DNA of 64,000 nucleotides from Chloroflexota bacterium (GTDB lineage: Bacteria; Chloroflexota; Anaerolineae; SpSt-313), in NCBI GenBank assembly GCA_029553955.1, contig JAKPJZ010000110.1, positions 1 to 64,000 of the forward strand, given 5' to 3'. Positions 9,852 to 18,265 of this stretch are shown here, in pieces (positions within the stretch are counted from its first letter, which is position 1; every line of letters begins with the position of its first letter). The position numbers were made by a program, and so were the translations under genes. The notes under the pieces are model-generated. The model was not told the origin of the DNA, did not search any database, and saw only the letters and a list, made by a program, of their open reading frames with translations.

Positions 9852-10460
9852 ATGCTGTCGAACGTGCATTGGCTGGGGCATGCGAGTTTCAAGCTGACCG
9901 GCGAGAGGGTCATCTACATCGACCCCTGGCAGATCGGCGGCGGCGAGACGGCCGACATCATCCTCATCACGCACGGCCACTATGACCACTGCTCACCCGA
10001 GGACGTAGCCAAGATTCGCAGCCCCAAGACGGCAGTGGTGGCCGCGGAGGGGTGCGAGAAGCTGGGCGGCGAGGTGCAGGTGGTCAAGCCCGGCGACCGG
10101 CTGACGGTGCAGGGCATCGCCATCGAGGCGGTGCCGGCCTACAATATCGGCAAGACGTTCCACCCGCGGCAGGACAATGGCGTGGGCTACATTGTGACCG
10201 TGAATGGGCAACGCATCTACCACGCCGGGGATAGCGATCACACGCTCGAGATGGACGCCGTGCGTGCCGACGTGGTGCTCCTGCCCATCGGGGGCACGTA
10301 TACCATGACGGCGAGCGAGGCCGCCGCTGCCGCCAACGCCATCAGGCCCACGACCGCCGTGCCCATGCACTGGGGCCGCATCATCGGTGGCCGCGAGGAT
10401 GTCGAGCAGTTCCAGAGGCTGTGCCAGGCGCAGGTGCAAGTGCTCGAAGAAGAGAAGTAA
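9852..10460 (+). CDS. MBL-fold metal-dependent hydrolase (UlaG-like)
   Basis: 202 aa metallo-beta-lactamase fold. The metal site motif is HGHYDHCSPED (about residues 39-49). Further ligands are in YHAGDSDHT and the C-terminal MHWG. This resembles the UlaG/UPF0173 group of metal-dependent hydrolases; the substrate cannot be told from sequence. A strong GGAGGCAGGAG precedes ATG 9852. The stop codon overlaps the first base of the next palindrome, where it converges with the minus-strand AMMECR1 gene. Confidence 0.88.
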   Translation: MLSNVHWLGHASFKLTGERVIYIDPWQIGGGETADIILITHGHYDHCSPEDVAKIRSPKTAVVAAEGCEKLGGEVQVVKPGDRLTVQGIAIEAVPAYNIGKTFHPRQDNGVGYIVTVNGQRIYHAGDSDHTLEMDAVRADVVLLPIGGTYTMTASEAAAAANAIRPTTAVPMHWGRIIGGREDVEQFQRLCQAQVQVLEEEK

Positions 10461-10543
10461 GGGTCTGTTTTGGTGGGTTAGCTGAGCCATGGCCGCCCCC
10501 GCAGGGGCGGCCATGGCTCAGCTAACCCACCAAAACAGACCCT
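10460..10543. repeat. 84-nt palindrome: 40-bp perfect stem, CGCA loop, between convergent genes
   Basis: The arms 10460-10499 and 10504-10543 are exact complements around CGCA, the same loop as at 5447. It is placed exactly between the stops of two converging genes and would serve as a bidirectional terminator. Confidence 0.92.
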
Positions 10544-10549
10544 ATCACC

Positions 10550-11071
10550 TCAGTGGTAGCGCCTGACCTCGAAGCGGTAGAGCTGGGCGCGCTCGTGCGG
10601 GCTGATGCCGGCCTTGCGGCGCGCGATGTCGACTTGGCACTCGACAGTGTCGACGCCGTCGAGGTCAGGCAGGAGCAGGCCGCGCCGAAAGCCGCTCTGC
10701 ACGATGACGCCGTAGACCTTGGGGTCGAGCTGGGCCGGCGAAGAGACGGGCTCGGGCGCGGTGAGCACATCGACCGAGATCTCCAGGCCGGCCAGCTCGC
10801 CGGGCCTGACCGGCGGAAAGCGCGGGTCTTCGGTGGCGGCCATGATGGCGTTGTTGATCACTTCCGACGCCAGGCTGGCCTGGGTGGGCTCGATGGTGCC
10901 GATGCAGCCGCGCAGGTCGCCATGCGCGTGCAGCGAGACAAAGGCGCCCGCGCGCTGCTGCATCTCGGGTGGCAGCGGCTCGGGCGGCGCGATCTGTTTG
11001 CCTGTGCGAACGTACGCCTCGATGGTCTGCCTGGCCAGCTCGACCAGCGGATGGTGCTTTTCGGGAGTCAT
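10550..11071 (-). CDS. AmmeMemoRadiSam system protein A (AMMECR1 domain)
   Basis: 173 aa. It carries the AMMECR1 signature LRGCIGTI (about residue 55), plus DPRFPPV and the ISVDVL stretch. In many prokaryotes AMMECR1 proteins are encoded with a Memo-like protein and a radical SAM enzyme; neither partner is seen here, so the role is undefined. ATG at 11071 is chosen because AGGAGGCGAAG precedes it perfectly; the open frame further upstream is only palindrome sequence. Confidence 0.88.
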   Translation of the reverse strand: MTPEKHHPLVELARQTIEAYVRTGKQIAPPEPLPPEMQQRAGAFVSLHAHGDLRGCIGTIEPTQASLASEVINNAIMAATEDPRFPPVRPGELAGLEISVDVLTAPEPVSSPAQLDPKVYGVIVQSGFRRGLLLPDLDGVDTVECQVDIARRKAGISPHERAQLYRFEVRRYH

Positions 11072-11146
11072 CTTCGCCTCCTCATCATCCGGCATCCCGG
11101 CAATAGCCGGGTGCCGGCTTCGCCCTCGCCCGGCTCTGACCAGGAA

Positions 11147-11212
11147 GGGGTTTGGGCGGGGTTGGTCCTGGCGCGCCCGCGGGCGCGCCAGGACCAACCC
11201 CGCCCAAACCCC
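11147..11212. repeat. Perfect 66-nt palindrome, no spacer
   Basis: The 33-nt arms meet at CCCG/CGGG (11179/11180) with no mismatch. It lies between the M23 lipoprotein 3' end and the AMMECR1 5' end. Confidence 0.9.
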
Positions 11213-11288
11213 GCTTTTGGGGGCTCCGGACCGGGCGTGTGCGCAGCATCAAACCCGGTTGCAGAACCGGGGCGAATCGCTGCGACGG

Positions 11289-12299
11289 CTAGCTCGGCAA
11301 CTGCCACTGCTCCAGGAATGTAGGATCGATGGGCTGGCCGTCGATCCAGGTCTGCCAGTGTACGTGGGGGCCGGTGGAGAGGCCGGTGCTACCGACGAGC
11401 CCGACGGTCTGGCCGCGCGCGACGTCTTGCCCGGCCTGGACGTCGACCTGGCTCATGTGGTAGTAGCCGCTATACAGCCCCCAGCCGTGATCGATAATCA
11501 CCGCGTTGCCGCGCACCGTGAGTGGCCCCGCAAAGACGACCTTCCCCGCGGCGCTCGCCGCTACCGGCAGCCCCGCAGCGATCCCCAGGTCCAGGCCGTC
11601 GTGATAGCTCGAAGCCGGGCCGCCGTTGTAGCTGCGGCGCTGGCCGTAGAGGGTCGTGACCTCGCCAGGCACCGGCCGCAGGAACGGCTCCTGCCAGAGC
11701 CGCGTGGGCGTTCGTGGCGCGAGCACCCTCTCCAGCAGGTCGTTCTCTGCCCGCACAGCCTCCTGGTCGCTGAGCAGGGCCAGCACGGCCGGTTCCAGAA
11801 CGACATAATCGATGGGAAAGTCGCACGCGACAATCGTGAGGTTGCGCTGCTCGTGGGCGTCGGGGCCGCCCAGCGGGTCGGTGGCGGTGATCGTGAGCGG
11901 TAGGCTTCCCGCCGCTGCGCCCGCCCAGATGGGGACGAGGCCGTACCAGTGGCCGGCTTCTTCGAAGAGGGGCAGGGGGTGGTCGCCGAGCGTGGCTGCG
12001 AGAAACGCCGGGCGACTGGCCTCGATGGCGAGCGTGGCCAACTGCCCCTGGAACACGGCCTCTGGCTCGAGCCGCAGCGTGAGGGTCAGCGGCTGCGGCG
12101 TCGGTGTGGCGGTGGGGGTGGGCGTGGCTGTCGGCGAGGGCGTCGCTGTGGGCGTGATGGTCGGCGTGGCCGTGGGCGTCGCCAGGCTGGGCAGCGCGCT
12201 GCACGCGGCCAGGAGGACGGCGAGGCCCAGCAGCAGTGCGGCACGGCCGCCGCGGCGGAGCATCTGTAGGAACGGCAGGCGTGGTTGCACCGTAGACAT
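11289..12299 (-). CDS. M23-family peptidase, lipoprotein
   Basis: 336 aa. A lipoprotein signal peptide ends in LLAAC. A Pro/Thr-rich linker follows (repeats of TPTAT), then a beta-rich segment and a C-terminal LytM/M23 domain with metal-binding SYHDGLDLG and HVHW motifs. The likely role is cell-wall peptidoglycan cleavage or a regulator of it, anchored on the outer face of the membrane. The start at 12299 gives a 19-residue n-region; an alternative ATG at 12263 would give a more compact signal peptide. The gene has its own near-perfect promoter at 12361-12389. Confidence 0.88.
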   Translation of the reverse strand: MSTVQPRLPFLQMLRRGGRAALLLGLAVLLAACSALPSLATPTATPTITPTATPSPTATPTPTATPTPQPLTLTLRLEPEAVFQGQLATLAIEASRPAFLAATLGDHPLPLFEEAGHWYGLVPIWAGAAAGSLPLTITATDPLGGPDAHEQRNLTIVACDFPIDYVVLEPAVLALLSDQEAVRAENDLLERVLAPRTPTRLWQEPFLRPVPGEVTTLYGQRRSYNGGPASSYHDGLDLGIAAGLPVAASAAGKVVFAGPLTVRGNAVIIDHGWGLYSGYYHMSQVDVQAGQDVARGQTVGLVGSTGLSTGPHVHWQTWIDGQPIDPTFLEQWQLPS

Positions 12300-12360
12300 C
12301 CTGACTAGGCCAAGGCCCTGGAGCTGAACGACGGAATATGCCAAAGACCGACATGGCGCG

Positions 12361-12389
12361 AGTGTAGCATCGCGCCTGGGGCATGTCAA
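12361..12389 (-). promoter_or_regulatory. Promoter of the M23 lipoprotein gene
   Basis: Read on the minus strand: TTGACA (12389-12384), 17-bp spacer, TACACT (12366-12361). Confidence 0.75.
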
Positions 12390-12982
12390 GCGGCGCGCGG
12401 TTCTTCTCCTCGCGTCGCCCGGTAGACGTGGACCATGCGCTGCAGGGCCGTCAGGTTGGTGAGGATGGCGAGTAGCCAGAGCACCGGCCGCAACCAGCCC
12501 ACCATCAGGCCCACAGAGAGCCCGATGATGCGCTCGACGCGCGAGAACCAGCCCGCCGTGCAGCGCAGGCCCAGGCCCTCGGCGCGGGCGCGGGTGTAGC
12601 TGACGAGCTGCGAGCCGATGATGGCCGCGTAGGTGAGATAGAGCTCCTCCTGCCGGCCGGTCTGCGCGCAGTAGGCGATCAGGCCAAAGTAGATGATGCC
12701 CTCCGAGAAGCGGTCGAGCACCGAGTCGAGAAAGGCGCCAAAGGTGGTGGCCCGGCCCGACAGGCGCGCCAGGGTGCCGTCGAACGCGTCCAGGGCACTG
12801 CAGACGAGGATGAGCACGCCGGCGAGGGGCAGGCGGCCGGTGGCCAGCAGCGCCGCGGGGATGAAACTGAGCAGAAAGCCGAGCACGGTCAGCACATTGG
12901 GCGTGAAGCCCAGGCGATGCAGCGCGCGTGCGATCGGCTCGACGAGCCAGCGGCTCCAGGCACGCAGGCGATCACTGATCAT
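12386..12982 (-). CDS. CDP-alcohol phosphatidyltransferase (phosphatidylinositol-phosphate synthase-like)
   Basis: 198 aa integral membrane enzyme. It shows the complete family signature D-x2-D-G-x2-A-R-x8-G-x3-D-x3-D within CSALDAFDGTLAR and FGAFLDSVLDRFSE. Such enzymes join CDP-diacylglycerol to an alcohol (glycerol-3-P, inositol-1-P and others). The neighbouring PimA-like and acyltransferase genes make an inositol lipid the best guess, but the headgroup is inference. ATG 12982 overlaps the end of the glycosyltransferase gene by 11 nt, implying coupled translation. Confidence 0.88.
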   Translation of the reverse strand: MISDRLRAWSRWLVEPIARALHRLGFTPNVLTVLGFLLSFIPAALLATGRLPLAGVLILVCSALDAFDGTLARLSGRATTFGAFLDSVLDRFSEGIIYFGLIAYCAQTGRQEELYLTYAAIIGSQLVSYTRARAEGLGLRCTAGWFSRVERIIGLSVGLMVGWLRPVLWLLAILTNLTALQRMVHVYRATRGEEPRAA

Positions 12983-14120
12983 GGGGTTTGGCTCCCTTTG
13001 CTTGCAACAGCGCATTGTAGAAGGCGAGGACGCGGGCCGCGACGCTCTCCCAGGCGTAGCCCTCGGCCGTCGCCTTGCCCGCAGCGCCCATGCGCGCCCG
13101 CAGGTCGGGGTCGCGCAGCAGGCGGATGAGCGCTGCCGCCAGGGCCTGCGGATCGCCCGGCTCCACGAGCAGGCCCTCATGGCCGTCGGTCACCACCTCG
13201 CGGTAGCCGGGGATGCCGGAGGCGACGAGCGGCCGGCCCGAGGCCATCGCTTCGAGGAGGACAATGCCAAAGCTCTCAAAGCCGGTGGAGGGCGCACAGC
13301 ACACGTCGCACGAGTGGAAGTAGCGCGGCTTGTCTTCCTCGGAGACATAGCCGACGAAATGGACGCCGTGAATGCCCTCGCGGCGCGCCTGGTACACGTA
13401 GGGCTCCTTGTCGTCTTTGCTGTAGGCGCCAGCGACGAGCAGGCGGGCATCGGGTATGGCCATGCGCACGCGGGCAAAGGCCTCGAGCAGGTACTGGAAC
13501 CCTTTGCGCTTCTCGAGGCGCCCGATGAAGAGGATGGTCGGGCGGCCGTCGGCGTACGGGGGCAGCGGCTCCACGCCGTCGCCAAAGCGCTCGTAGGCGA
13601 TGCCGTTGGGGATGATGGTGTAGGAGCCCGGGAAGTAGCGGGCGACCGCATCGCGAGCGGAGTCGGAGACGGCGATCTTGCCGTCGAGGCGGTCGAAGAA
13701 GGGCTGCAGCAGATGGCGCCCGTATTCGTAGCCGGGGTTGCCGTTCTCGCGGTAGGCGTGAAAGGTGCCCACGTTGACCGTGTGAGAGTGCCGCAGCACC
13801 ACCAGCGGCAGGATCGGCATCATCGGCTCGTGCACGTGCACGATGTCAAAGTCTCTCTCGCGCAGGATGTCTCTGACTCGCCGGTAGACGCGCGGCGACA
13901 ACGAGATGCGGGCCACCGACCCGCTCGTCGGCAGGGGCACGACCCCGCCGCCGACTTTGAGGACGTTGTGATCCAGTTCGTCGGCATCACGCGTGGAGGC
14001 AGCCAGCACCCACACGTCGTGGCCCCACTCGCGGAACACCCGGTCGAGGCTGGCGATGTGCTCCGTGACGCCCCCCGGGTAGGGATAGTCATAGGGCGTG
14101 ACCAAAGCGATCTTCACCAC
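12972..14120 (-). CDS. GT4 glycosyltransferase, PimA-like (phosphatidylinositol mannosyltransferase)
   Basis: 382 aa GT-B enzyme. The N-terminus has VTPYDYPYPGGVTEHI, then GSVARISLSP and DIVHVHEP, a pattern close to actinobacterial PimA (…GGVQSH…GSVARLRF…DVLHLHEP, from memory). The C-terminal domain has the donor site RLEKRKG and the E-x7-E motif in FESFGIVLLEAM. It would transfer a sugar, probably mannose from GDP-mannose, to an inositol lipid at the inner membrane face. It sits between an acyltransferase and a CDP-alcohol phosphatidyltransferase, as in the mycobacterial pgsA-patA-pimA locus. Confidence 0.85.
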   Translation of the reverse strand: MVKIALVTPYDYPYPGGVTEHIASLDRVFREWGHDVWVLAASTRDADELDHNVLKVGGGVVPLPTSGSVARISLSPRVYRRVRDILRERDFDIVHVHEPMMPILPLVVLRHSHTVNVGTFHAYRENGNPGYEYGRHLLQPFFDRLDGKIAVSDSARDAVARYFPGSYTIIPNGIAYERFGDGVEPLPPYADGRPTILFIGRLEKRKGFQYLLEAFARVRMAIPDARLLVAGAYSKDDKEPYVYQARREGIHGVHFVGYVSEEDKPRYFHSCDVCCAPSTGFESFGIVLLEAMASGRPLVASGIPGYREVVTDGHEGLLVEPGDPQALAAALIRLLRDPDLRARMGAAGKATAEGYAWESVAARVLAFYNALLQAKGAKPHDQ

Positions 14121-14208
14121 GCGCTCTCCACAACAGTATTGGCTGGCCAGGTGCGAGTGGTTCGGCAGAGCCCAGACACCGCGCTAGCCAGACTTGCTGG
14201 TCGCATGC

Positions 14209-15078
14209 TCATTCCCACACAGGTTGAAAGTACACCCACTGGTCGGGGTAACGCTTCAGATAGGCGGCAAATATCGCCGTCGCCTTGGCCATGCCGGCGA
14301 CGATGGCGCGTTCGCGATCAGCGGCGCGATCGAGCTCGATCTCCGGCTCGACAGTGATGACAAAGGTGTTGTCTTCCAGGCGGCGGCAGAAGCAGAGCAC
14401 CAGGGCGGCCTGGGTGTGCAGGGCGAGCCGCACATAGCCGTCGGGAAGGCGCGCTGGGCAGCCCAAGAACTCGACGAGCCGCCCCGCATCGGTGACGTTG
14501 CGGTCGAGGGCCGAGCCGACGATCTCGTTGGCGCGCAGGGCGCGGAAGGCAGGGCGCAGCAACTGGTCGATCGGGACGAAGCTCAGCCCGTGGCTCTCAC
14601 GCTGCCGGCGCACGTACTGGAATAGCCGCTCGGGCTTGAGGTGTTCGGCCAGGGCTGTGACGCGATAGCCGAGCACCGCCAGGATCTGCCCCGCGAAATC
14701 GATGTTGCCAAAGTGGGCGCTGGCCAGGACGACGCCGTGGCCGCGCGCCAGCGCCCGGTCCAGATGCGCGAGGCCACGCACCTCGCGCACCGCCCGCCGG
14801 ATATCCTGCGAGCTGAGCCTGTCGACGCGCAAGAGGTCGAAATAGTTCTTGGCCTGGTTGCGGAAGATCTGCAGCGTGATGCGCTTCACCTCGGGAGAGC
14901 GCGGTGGCAGGCCGACGACGTGGGCGGTATTGTCCTCTACGTGGCGCCGCGAGGCCGAATAGTGGCAGATCACCGTCGCCGCGCGTTCGGCCAGGAAGTA
15001 GCCGAGCCGCGGCGGGATGCGTGGCGCCAGCGCGCCCCCGAGACGATAGGCATAGTAGCTGAACTCAGGCCAAGCCAT
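14209..15078 (-). CDS. HtrB/PatA-family lipid acyltransferase
   Basis: 289 aa LpxL/HtrB-type membrane acyltransferase. The catalytic HxxxxD appears as SAHFGNID (about residues 120-127). The family includes Kdo-lipid A acyltransferases and PatA, which acylates phosphatidylinositol mannosides; with no lipid A genes here and a PimA-like gene downstream, the PatA-type role is favoured (inference). It is the first gene of the minus-strand operon; 88 nt separate it from the glycosyltransferase. The ATG at 15078 lacks a strong Shine-Dalgarno. Confidence 0.8.
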   Translation of the reverse strand: MAWPEFSYYAYRLGGALAPRIPPRLGYFLAERAATVICHYSASRRHVEDNTAHVVGLPPRSPEVKRITLQIFRNQAKNYFDLLRVDRLSSQDIRRAVREVRGLAHLDRALARGHGVVLASAHFGNIDFAGQILAVLGYRVTALAEHLKPERLFQYVRRQRESHGLSFVPIDQLLRPAFRALRANEIVGSALDRNVTDAGRLVEFLGCPARLPDGYVRLALHTQAALVLCFCRRLEDNTFVITVEPEIELDRAADRERAIVAGMAKATAIFAAYLKRYPDQWVYFQPVWE

Positions 15079-15152
15079 CGATGACGTGGTACCTCACGCA
15101 TAGTCGATGCTGCACAGGCTCGCGCCCGGCCTCTTCTTGAGAAGATGGGGCT

Positions 15153-15181
15153 AGTGTAGCGGAGTTGCAGGGGCTTGTCAA
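15153..15181 (-). promoter_or_regulatory. Promoter of the acyltransferase-PimA-PIS operon
   Basis: Minus strand: TTGACA (15181-15176), spacer 17, TACACT (15158-15153). It is divergent from the gcv promoter 28 bases away. Confidence 0.75.
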
Positions 15182-15208
15182 GACTACGTGATGGCGCAGA
15201 GGCCAACT

Positions 15209-15237
15209 TTGGAGAAACTCGTGATGCTGGGTACAAT
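15209..15237 (+). promoter_or_regulatory. Promoter of the gcvT-H-PA-PB operon
   Basis: TTGGAG at 15209-15214 and TACAAT at 15232-15237, spacer 17. The leader to gcvT is about 120 nt; I see no clear glycine riboswitch core in it. Confidence 0.6.
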
Positions 15238-15364
15238 ACAGACTGGTGCCAGCGGGCACAACTGTTCCGCTGCGCGCCGCCGGGCGGTGGTGGCTATGGT
15301 TGTCAAGCGCCTGGGAGGGAGCAACGGTGCTGACCCAGGCCAGGCGCAAATCAAGGAGGATGGG

Positions 15365-16462
15365 ATGGCCAGGAAGACCGAGTTGTACGCACGGCACGAG
15401 GCCCTCAAGGGTCGCATCATCGACTTTGCAGGCTGGATGCTGCCGGTGCAGTATCCTACTGGGCCCATCGAAGAGCATCACACAGTGCGCAAGGCCGCCG
15501 GCCTCTTCGATATCGACCATATGGCCCAGTTGGTGGTGAAGGGGCCCGACGCGCTCGCCTACCTGCAGTACGTGACCACCACCGACGTGTCGAAGATGGT
15601 CATGGGAGAGGCGCGCTACTCGCCGGTGTGCTATGAGGATGGCGGTGTCGTCGACGATGTCTTTATCTACCGCTTGCCCGACCGCTACTTTGTCGCCATC
15701 AATGCCTCAAACGCCGAGAAGGACACGCGCTGGTTCAAGGCTCACATCGGCCGCTTCCAGGTGACTGTGGAGAATGTGGCCGACGAGACCTACATGTTGG
15801 CGTTGCAGGGCCCCAAGGCCGAGGCCATCCTGCAGCAGCTCACTCCGGCCAAGCTGAGCGAGATGCCGTATCACCGCGGGGTCGAAAGCACCGTGGCCGG
15901 CGTGCCCACACTGATCGGGCGCACCGGCTACACCGGCGAAGACGGCTTTGAGCTCTACTTCCCTTGCGAGAAGGCGACGCTGCTCTGGGACCGTATCATG
16001 GAAGCCGGCGCGCCGCATGCGATCAAGCCCATCGGCCTTGCCGCACGCGATAGCCTGCGCTTCGAGGCCAAGATGCCTCTCTATGGGCAGGAGATCGGGC
16101 CGAACCTGAACCCCATCGAGGCGGGGCTTGGCTGGGCAGTGGCCTTTGGCAAGGGTGAGTTCATCGGCCGCAACGCGCTGCTCAAGATCAGGCTCGAGGG
16201 TCCGAAGCGCAAGTTGGTCGGGTTGGAGATGATCGAACGCAGCGTGCCGCGCCACGGCTATCCCATCGTGGTTGGCGGGCAGGCGGTGGGCGAAGTGACG
16301 ACGGGCATGTTCGCGCCCACGGTGGGTCGCTACATCGCGCTGGCATACGTGCCTGCCGACATGACGGCCATCGGCACCGAGGTCGGCGTGCAGATCCGCA
16401 ACGAGGTCAAGCGGGCCAAAGTGGTGGAGACGCCGTTCTATATGCCGCCTTACCGCCGCTAA
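15365..16462 (+). CDS. gcvT: Glycine cleavage system T protein (aminomethyltransferase)
   Basis: 365 aa. It takes the aminomethyl group from lipoylated GcvH and passes the carbon to tetrahydrofolate, releasing ammonia. Family marks include the N-terminal FAGWMLPVQY, then FDIDHMAQ, GRTGYTGEDGFELY and LAARDSLRFEAKMPLYG, and the C-terminal beta-barrel with VPRHGYPI and GEVTTGMFAP. ATG 15365 sits 4 nt after AAGGAGGA. It heads a four-gene operon with the other glycine cleavage genes (48 nt before gcvH). Confidence 0.95.
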   Translation: MARKTELYARHEALKGRIIDFAGWMLPVQYPTGPIEEHHTVRKAAGLFDIDHMAQLVVKGPDALAYLQYVTTTDVSKMVMGEARYSPVCYEDGGVVDDVFIYRLPDRYFVAINASNAEKDTRWFKAHIGRFQVTVENVADETYMLALQGPKAEAILQQLTPAKLSEMPYHRGVESTVAGVPTLIGRTGYTGEDGFELYFPCEKATLLWDRIMEAGAPHAIKPIGLAARDSLRFEAKMPLYGQEIGPNLNPIEAGLGWAVAFGKGEFIGRNALLKIRLEGPKRKLVGLEMIERSVPRHGYPIVVGGQAVGEVTTGMFAPTVGRYIALAYVPADMTAIGTEVGVQIRNEVKRAKVVETPFYMPPYRR

Positions 16463-16510
16463 CGTGTATTCTGGCTTCTTGAAGCGAGACAACTACAGGA
16501 GGAACACACG

Positions 16511-16903
16511 ATGAGAGTGGACAAGGCCGCACGGTACACACGTACGCACGAGTGGGTGCGCGTCGAGGGCGAGCAAGTCGTCTCGGGCATCTCCGACTAT
16601 GCCCAGGAGCACCTGAGTGACATTGTGTTCGTCGATCTGCCGGGGGTGGGTGAGCACTTTGACAAGGGCGAAGTGTACGGCGTTGTCGAGTCGGTGAAGG
16701 CAGCCTCTGACTGCTACATGCCGGTGGCCGGCACGATCGCCGCGGTGAACGAGGAGCTGGCCAACGCTCCCGCGACGATGAACGAGGACCCCTACGGGGC
16801 AGGATGGATGATCCGTTTCACCCCCGACAACCCCGACGACGTGGCTGGCCTCATGGACGTGGCGACGTATGAGCAGCACGCGGCGGCGGAAGGGGGGCAC
16901 TAG
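16511..16903 (+). CDS. gcvH: Glycine cleavage system H protein
   Basis: 130 aa lipoyl carrier that shuttles the aminomethyl intermediate between GcvP, GcvT and the L protein. The lipoylated residue is Lys63 in VESVKAASD, and the N-terminus YTRTHEWVRVEGEQVVSGIS is typical. AGGAGGAAC lies just before the ATG. The gene is followed directly by gcvPA (adjacent stop and start). Confidence 0.96.
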   Translation: MRVDKAARYTRTHEWVRVEGEQVVSGISDYAQEHLSDIVFVDLPGVGEHFDKGEVYGVVESVKAASDCYMPVAGTIAAVNEELANAPATMNEDPYGAGWMIRFTPDNPDDVAGLMDVATYEQHAAAEGGH

Positions 16904-18265
16904 ATGTCGTACGTTCCCCATACCGACGCCGATCGCAGGGCGATGCTGGCGGCGATTGGGGTCCGCTCCATTGACGAGCTGTTCGCGGATGTCCCGCAGA
17001 GTGTTCGCTTGCCGCAGGTGACGCTGCCGGCGCCGCTGTCGGAAGTGGAAGTGATGCGGGAACTGCGCGAGATGAGCGAGGCCAATGCGGACCTCGATCA
17101 TATGGCCTGCTTCCTGGGCGCCGGTGCATATCACCACTATGTGCCGAGCGTGGTGCAGCACGTGCTGAACCGCTCCGAGTTCTATACGGCCTACACGCCG
17201 TACCAGCCGGAGATCAGTCAGGGCACGCTGCAGACCATCTTTGAGTATCAGAGCATGATCTGCGGGCTGACCGGCATGGACGTCTCCAACGCGTCGCACT
17301 ATGATGGCGCTACGGCCATGGCCGAGGCGGTTATCATGGCGCTGAGCGTGACGCGCGGCAAGCGGCGCAAGGCCATTGTGGCGCCCAGCATCCATCCCGA
17401 ATACCGGCAGGTGGTGCGGACGTATACGCAGGGCATGAACGTCGAGATCGTCGGCGACCAAGACCTTGAGGCCGGGCTGGATGCCCTCGCCGGGTTCCTC
17501 GACGAGGAGACTGCCTGCGCCATCGTGCAGGTGCCCGACTTTTTCGGGCGGCTCGAGTCGCCCAAAGCGCTGGCGGCGCTGGCCGATGCGGCGCACAAGG
17601 TCGGAGCGCTCTTTGTGGTGGTGGCCGATCCCATCTCGCTGGGCCTGCTGAAGCCGCCCTCGACGTATGGCGCCGACATTGTGGTGGGCGAGGGCCAGCC
17701 GCTGGGCATTCCGGTGAGCTTTGGCGGCCCGTACCTGGGCTTCTTTGCCTGTCGCGAGGAGTATGTGCGGCGCATGGCCGGGCGCCTGGTGGGTGAGACG
17801 GTCGACGGCCAGGGCCGGCGCGGCTACGTGCTCACCCTGGCGACCCGCGAGCAGCACATCCGGCGCGAACGCGCGACCTCCAATATCTGCTCCAACGAGG
17901 CGCTCTGCGCGCTGGCGGCGGGCGTCTACCTGGCGGCGGTGGGCAAGCGTGGCCTGCGCCAGGTGGCCGAGCTGTGCTATCACAAGGCGCACTATGCGGC
18001 GGATGCCATCGCGCAGGTGCCGGGCTTTGAGGTGCGGCGCCGCGAGCCCTTCTTCCAAGAGTTCGTGGTCCGTTGCCCGCTGCGGGTGGCTGAAGTCAAT
18101 GACATGCTGCTCGACTGGGACATCATCGGTGGCTACGATCTGGGCGAGGCGTATCCGCACCTGGACGATCACATGCTGCTCTGCGTCACCGAGATGAACA
18201 CGCGGCAGGAGATCGATGACCTGGTCGCCGCGCTGCGGGCCATCGGCGAAGGAGGCGTGGAATGA
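16904..18265 (+). CDS. gcvPA: Glycine dehydrogenase (decarboxylating) subunit 1
   Basis: 453 aa, the N-terminal half of the two-chain P protein that decarboxylates glycine with PLP. It opens with [18 protein letters not shown] and has [23 protein letters not shown] and [11 protein letters not shown] in the expected order. It starts at the base after the gcvH stop; its own stop overlaps gcvPB by 4 nt (ATGA), so the chains are probably made in equal amounts. Confidence 0.95.
   Translation: MSYVPHTDADRRAMLAAIGVRSIDELFADVPQSVRLPQVTLPAPLSEVEVMRELREMSEANADLDHMACFLGAGAYHHYVPSVVQHVLNRSEFYTAYTPYQPEISQGTLQTIFEYQSMICGLTGMDVSNASHYDGATAMAEAVIMALSVTRGKRRKAIVAPSIHPEYRQVVRTYTQGMNVEIVGDQDLEAGLDALAGFLDEETACAIVQVPDFFGRLESPKALAALADAAHKVGALFVVVADPISLGLLKPPSTYGADIVVGEGQPLGIPVSFGGPYLGFFACREEYVRRMAGRLVGETVDGQGRRGYVLTLATREQHIRRERATSNICSNEALCALAAGVYLAAVGKRGLRQVAELCYHKAHYAADAIAQVPGFEVRRREPFFQEFVVRCPLRVAEVNDMLLDWDIIGGYDLGEAYPHLDDHMLLCVTEMNTRQEIDDLVAALRAIGEGGVE

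Noticed and set aside
15238-15364. Glycine riboswitch before gcvT
   Set aside because: The leader is about 120 nt and no conserved glycine-aptamer core could be recognised.
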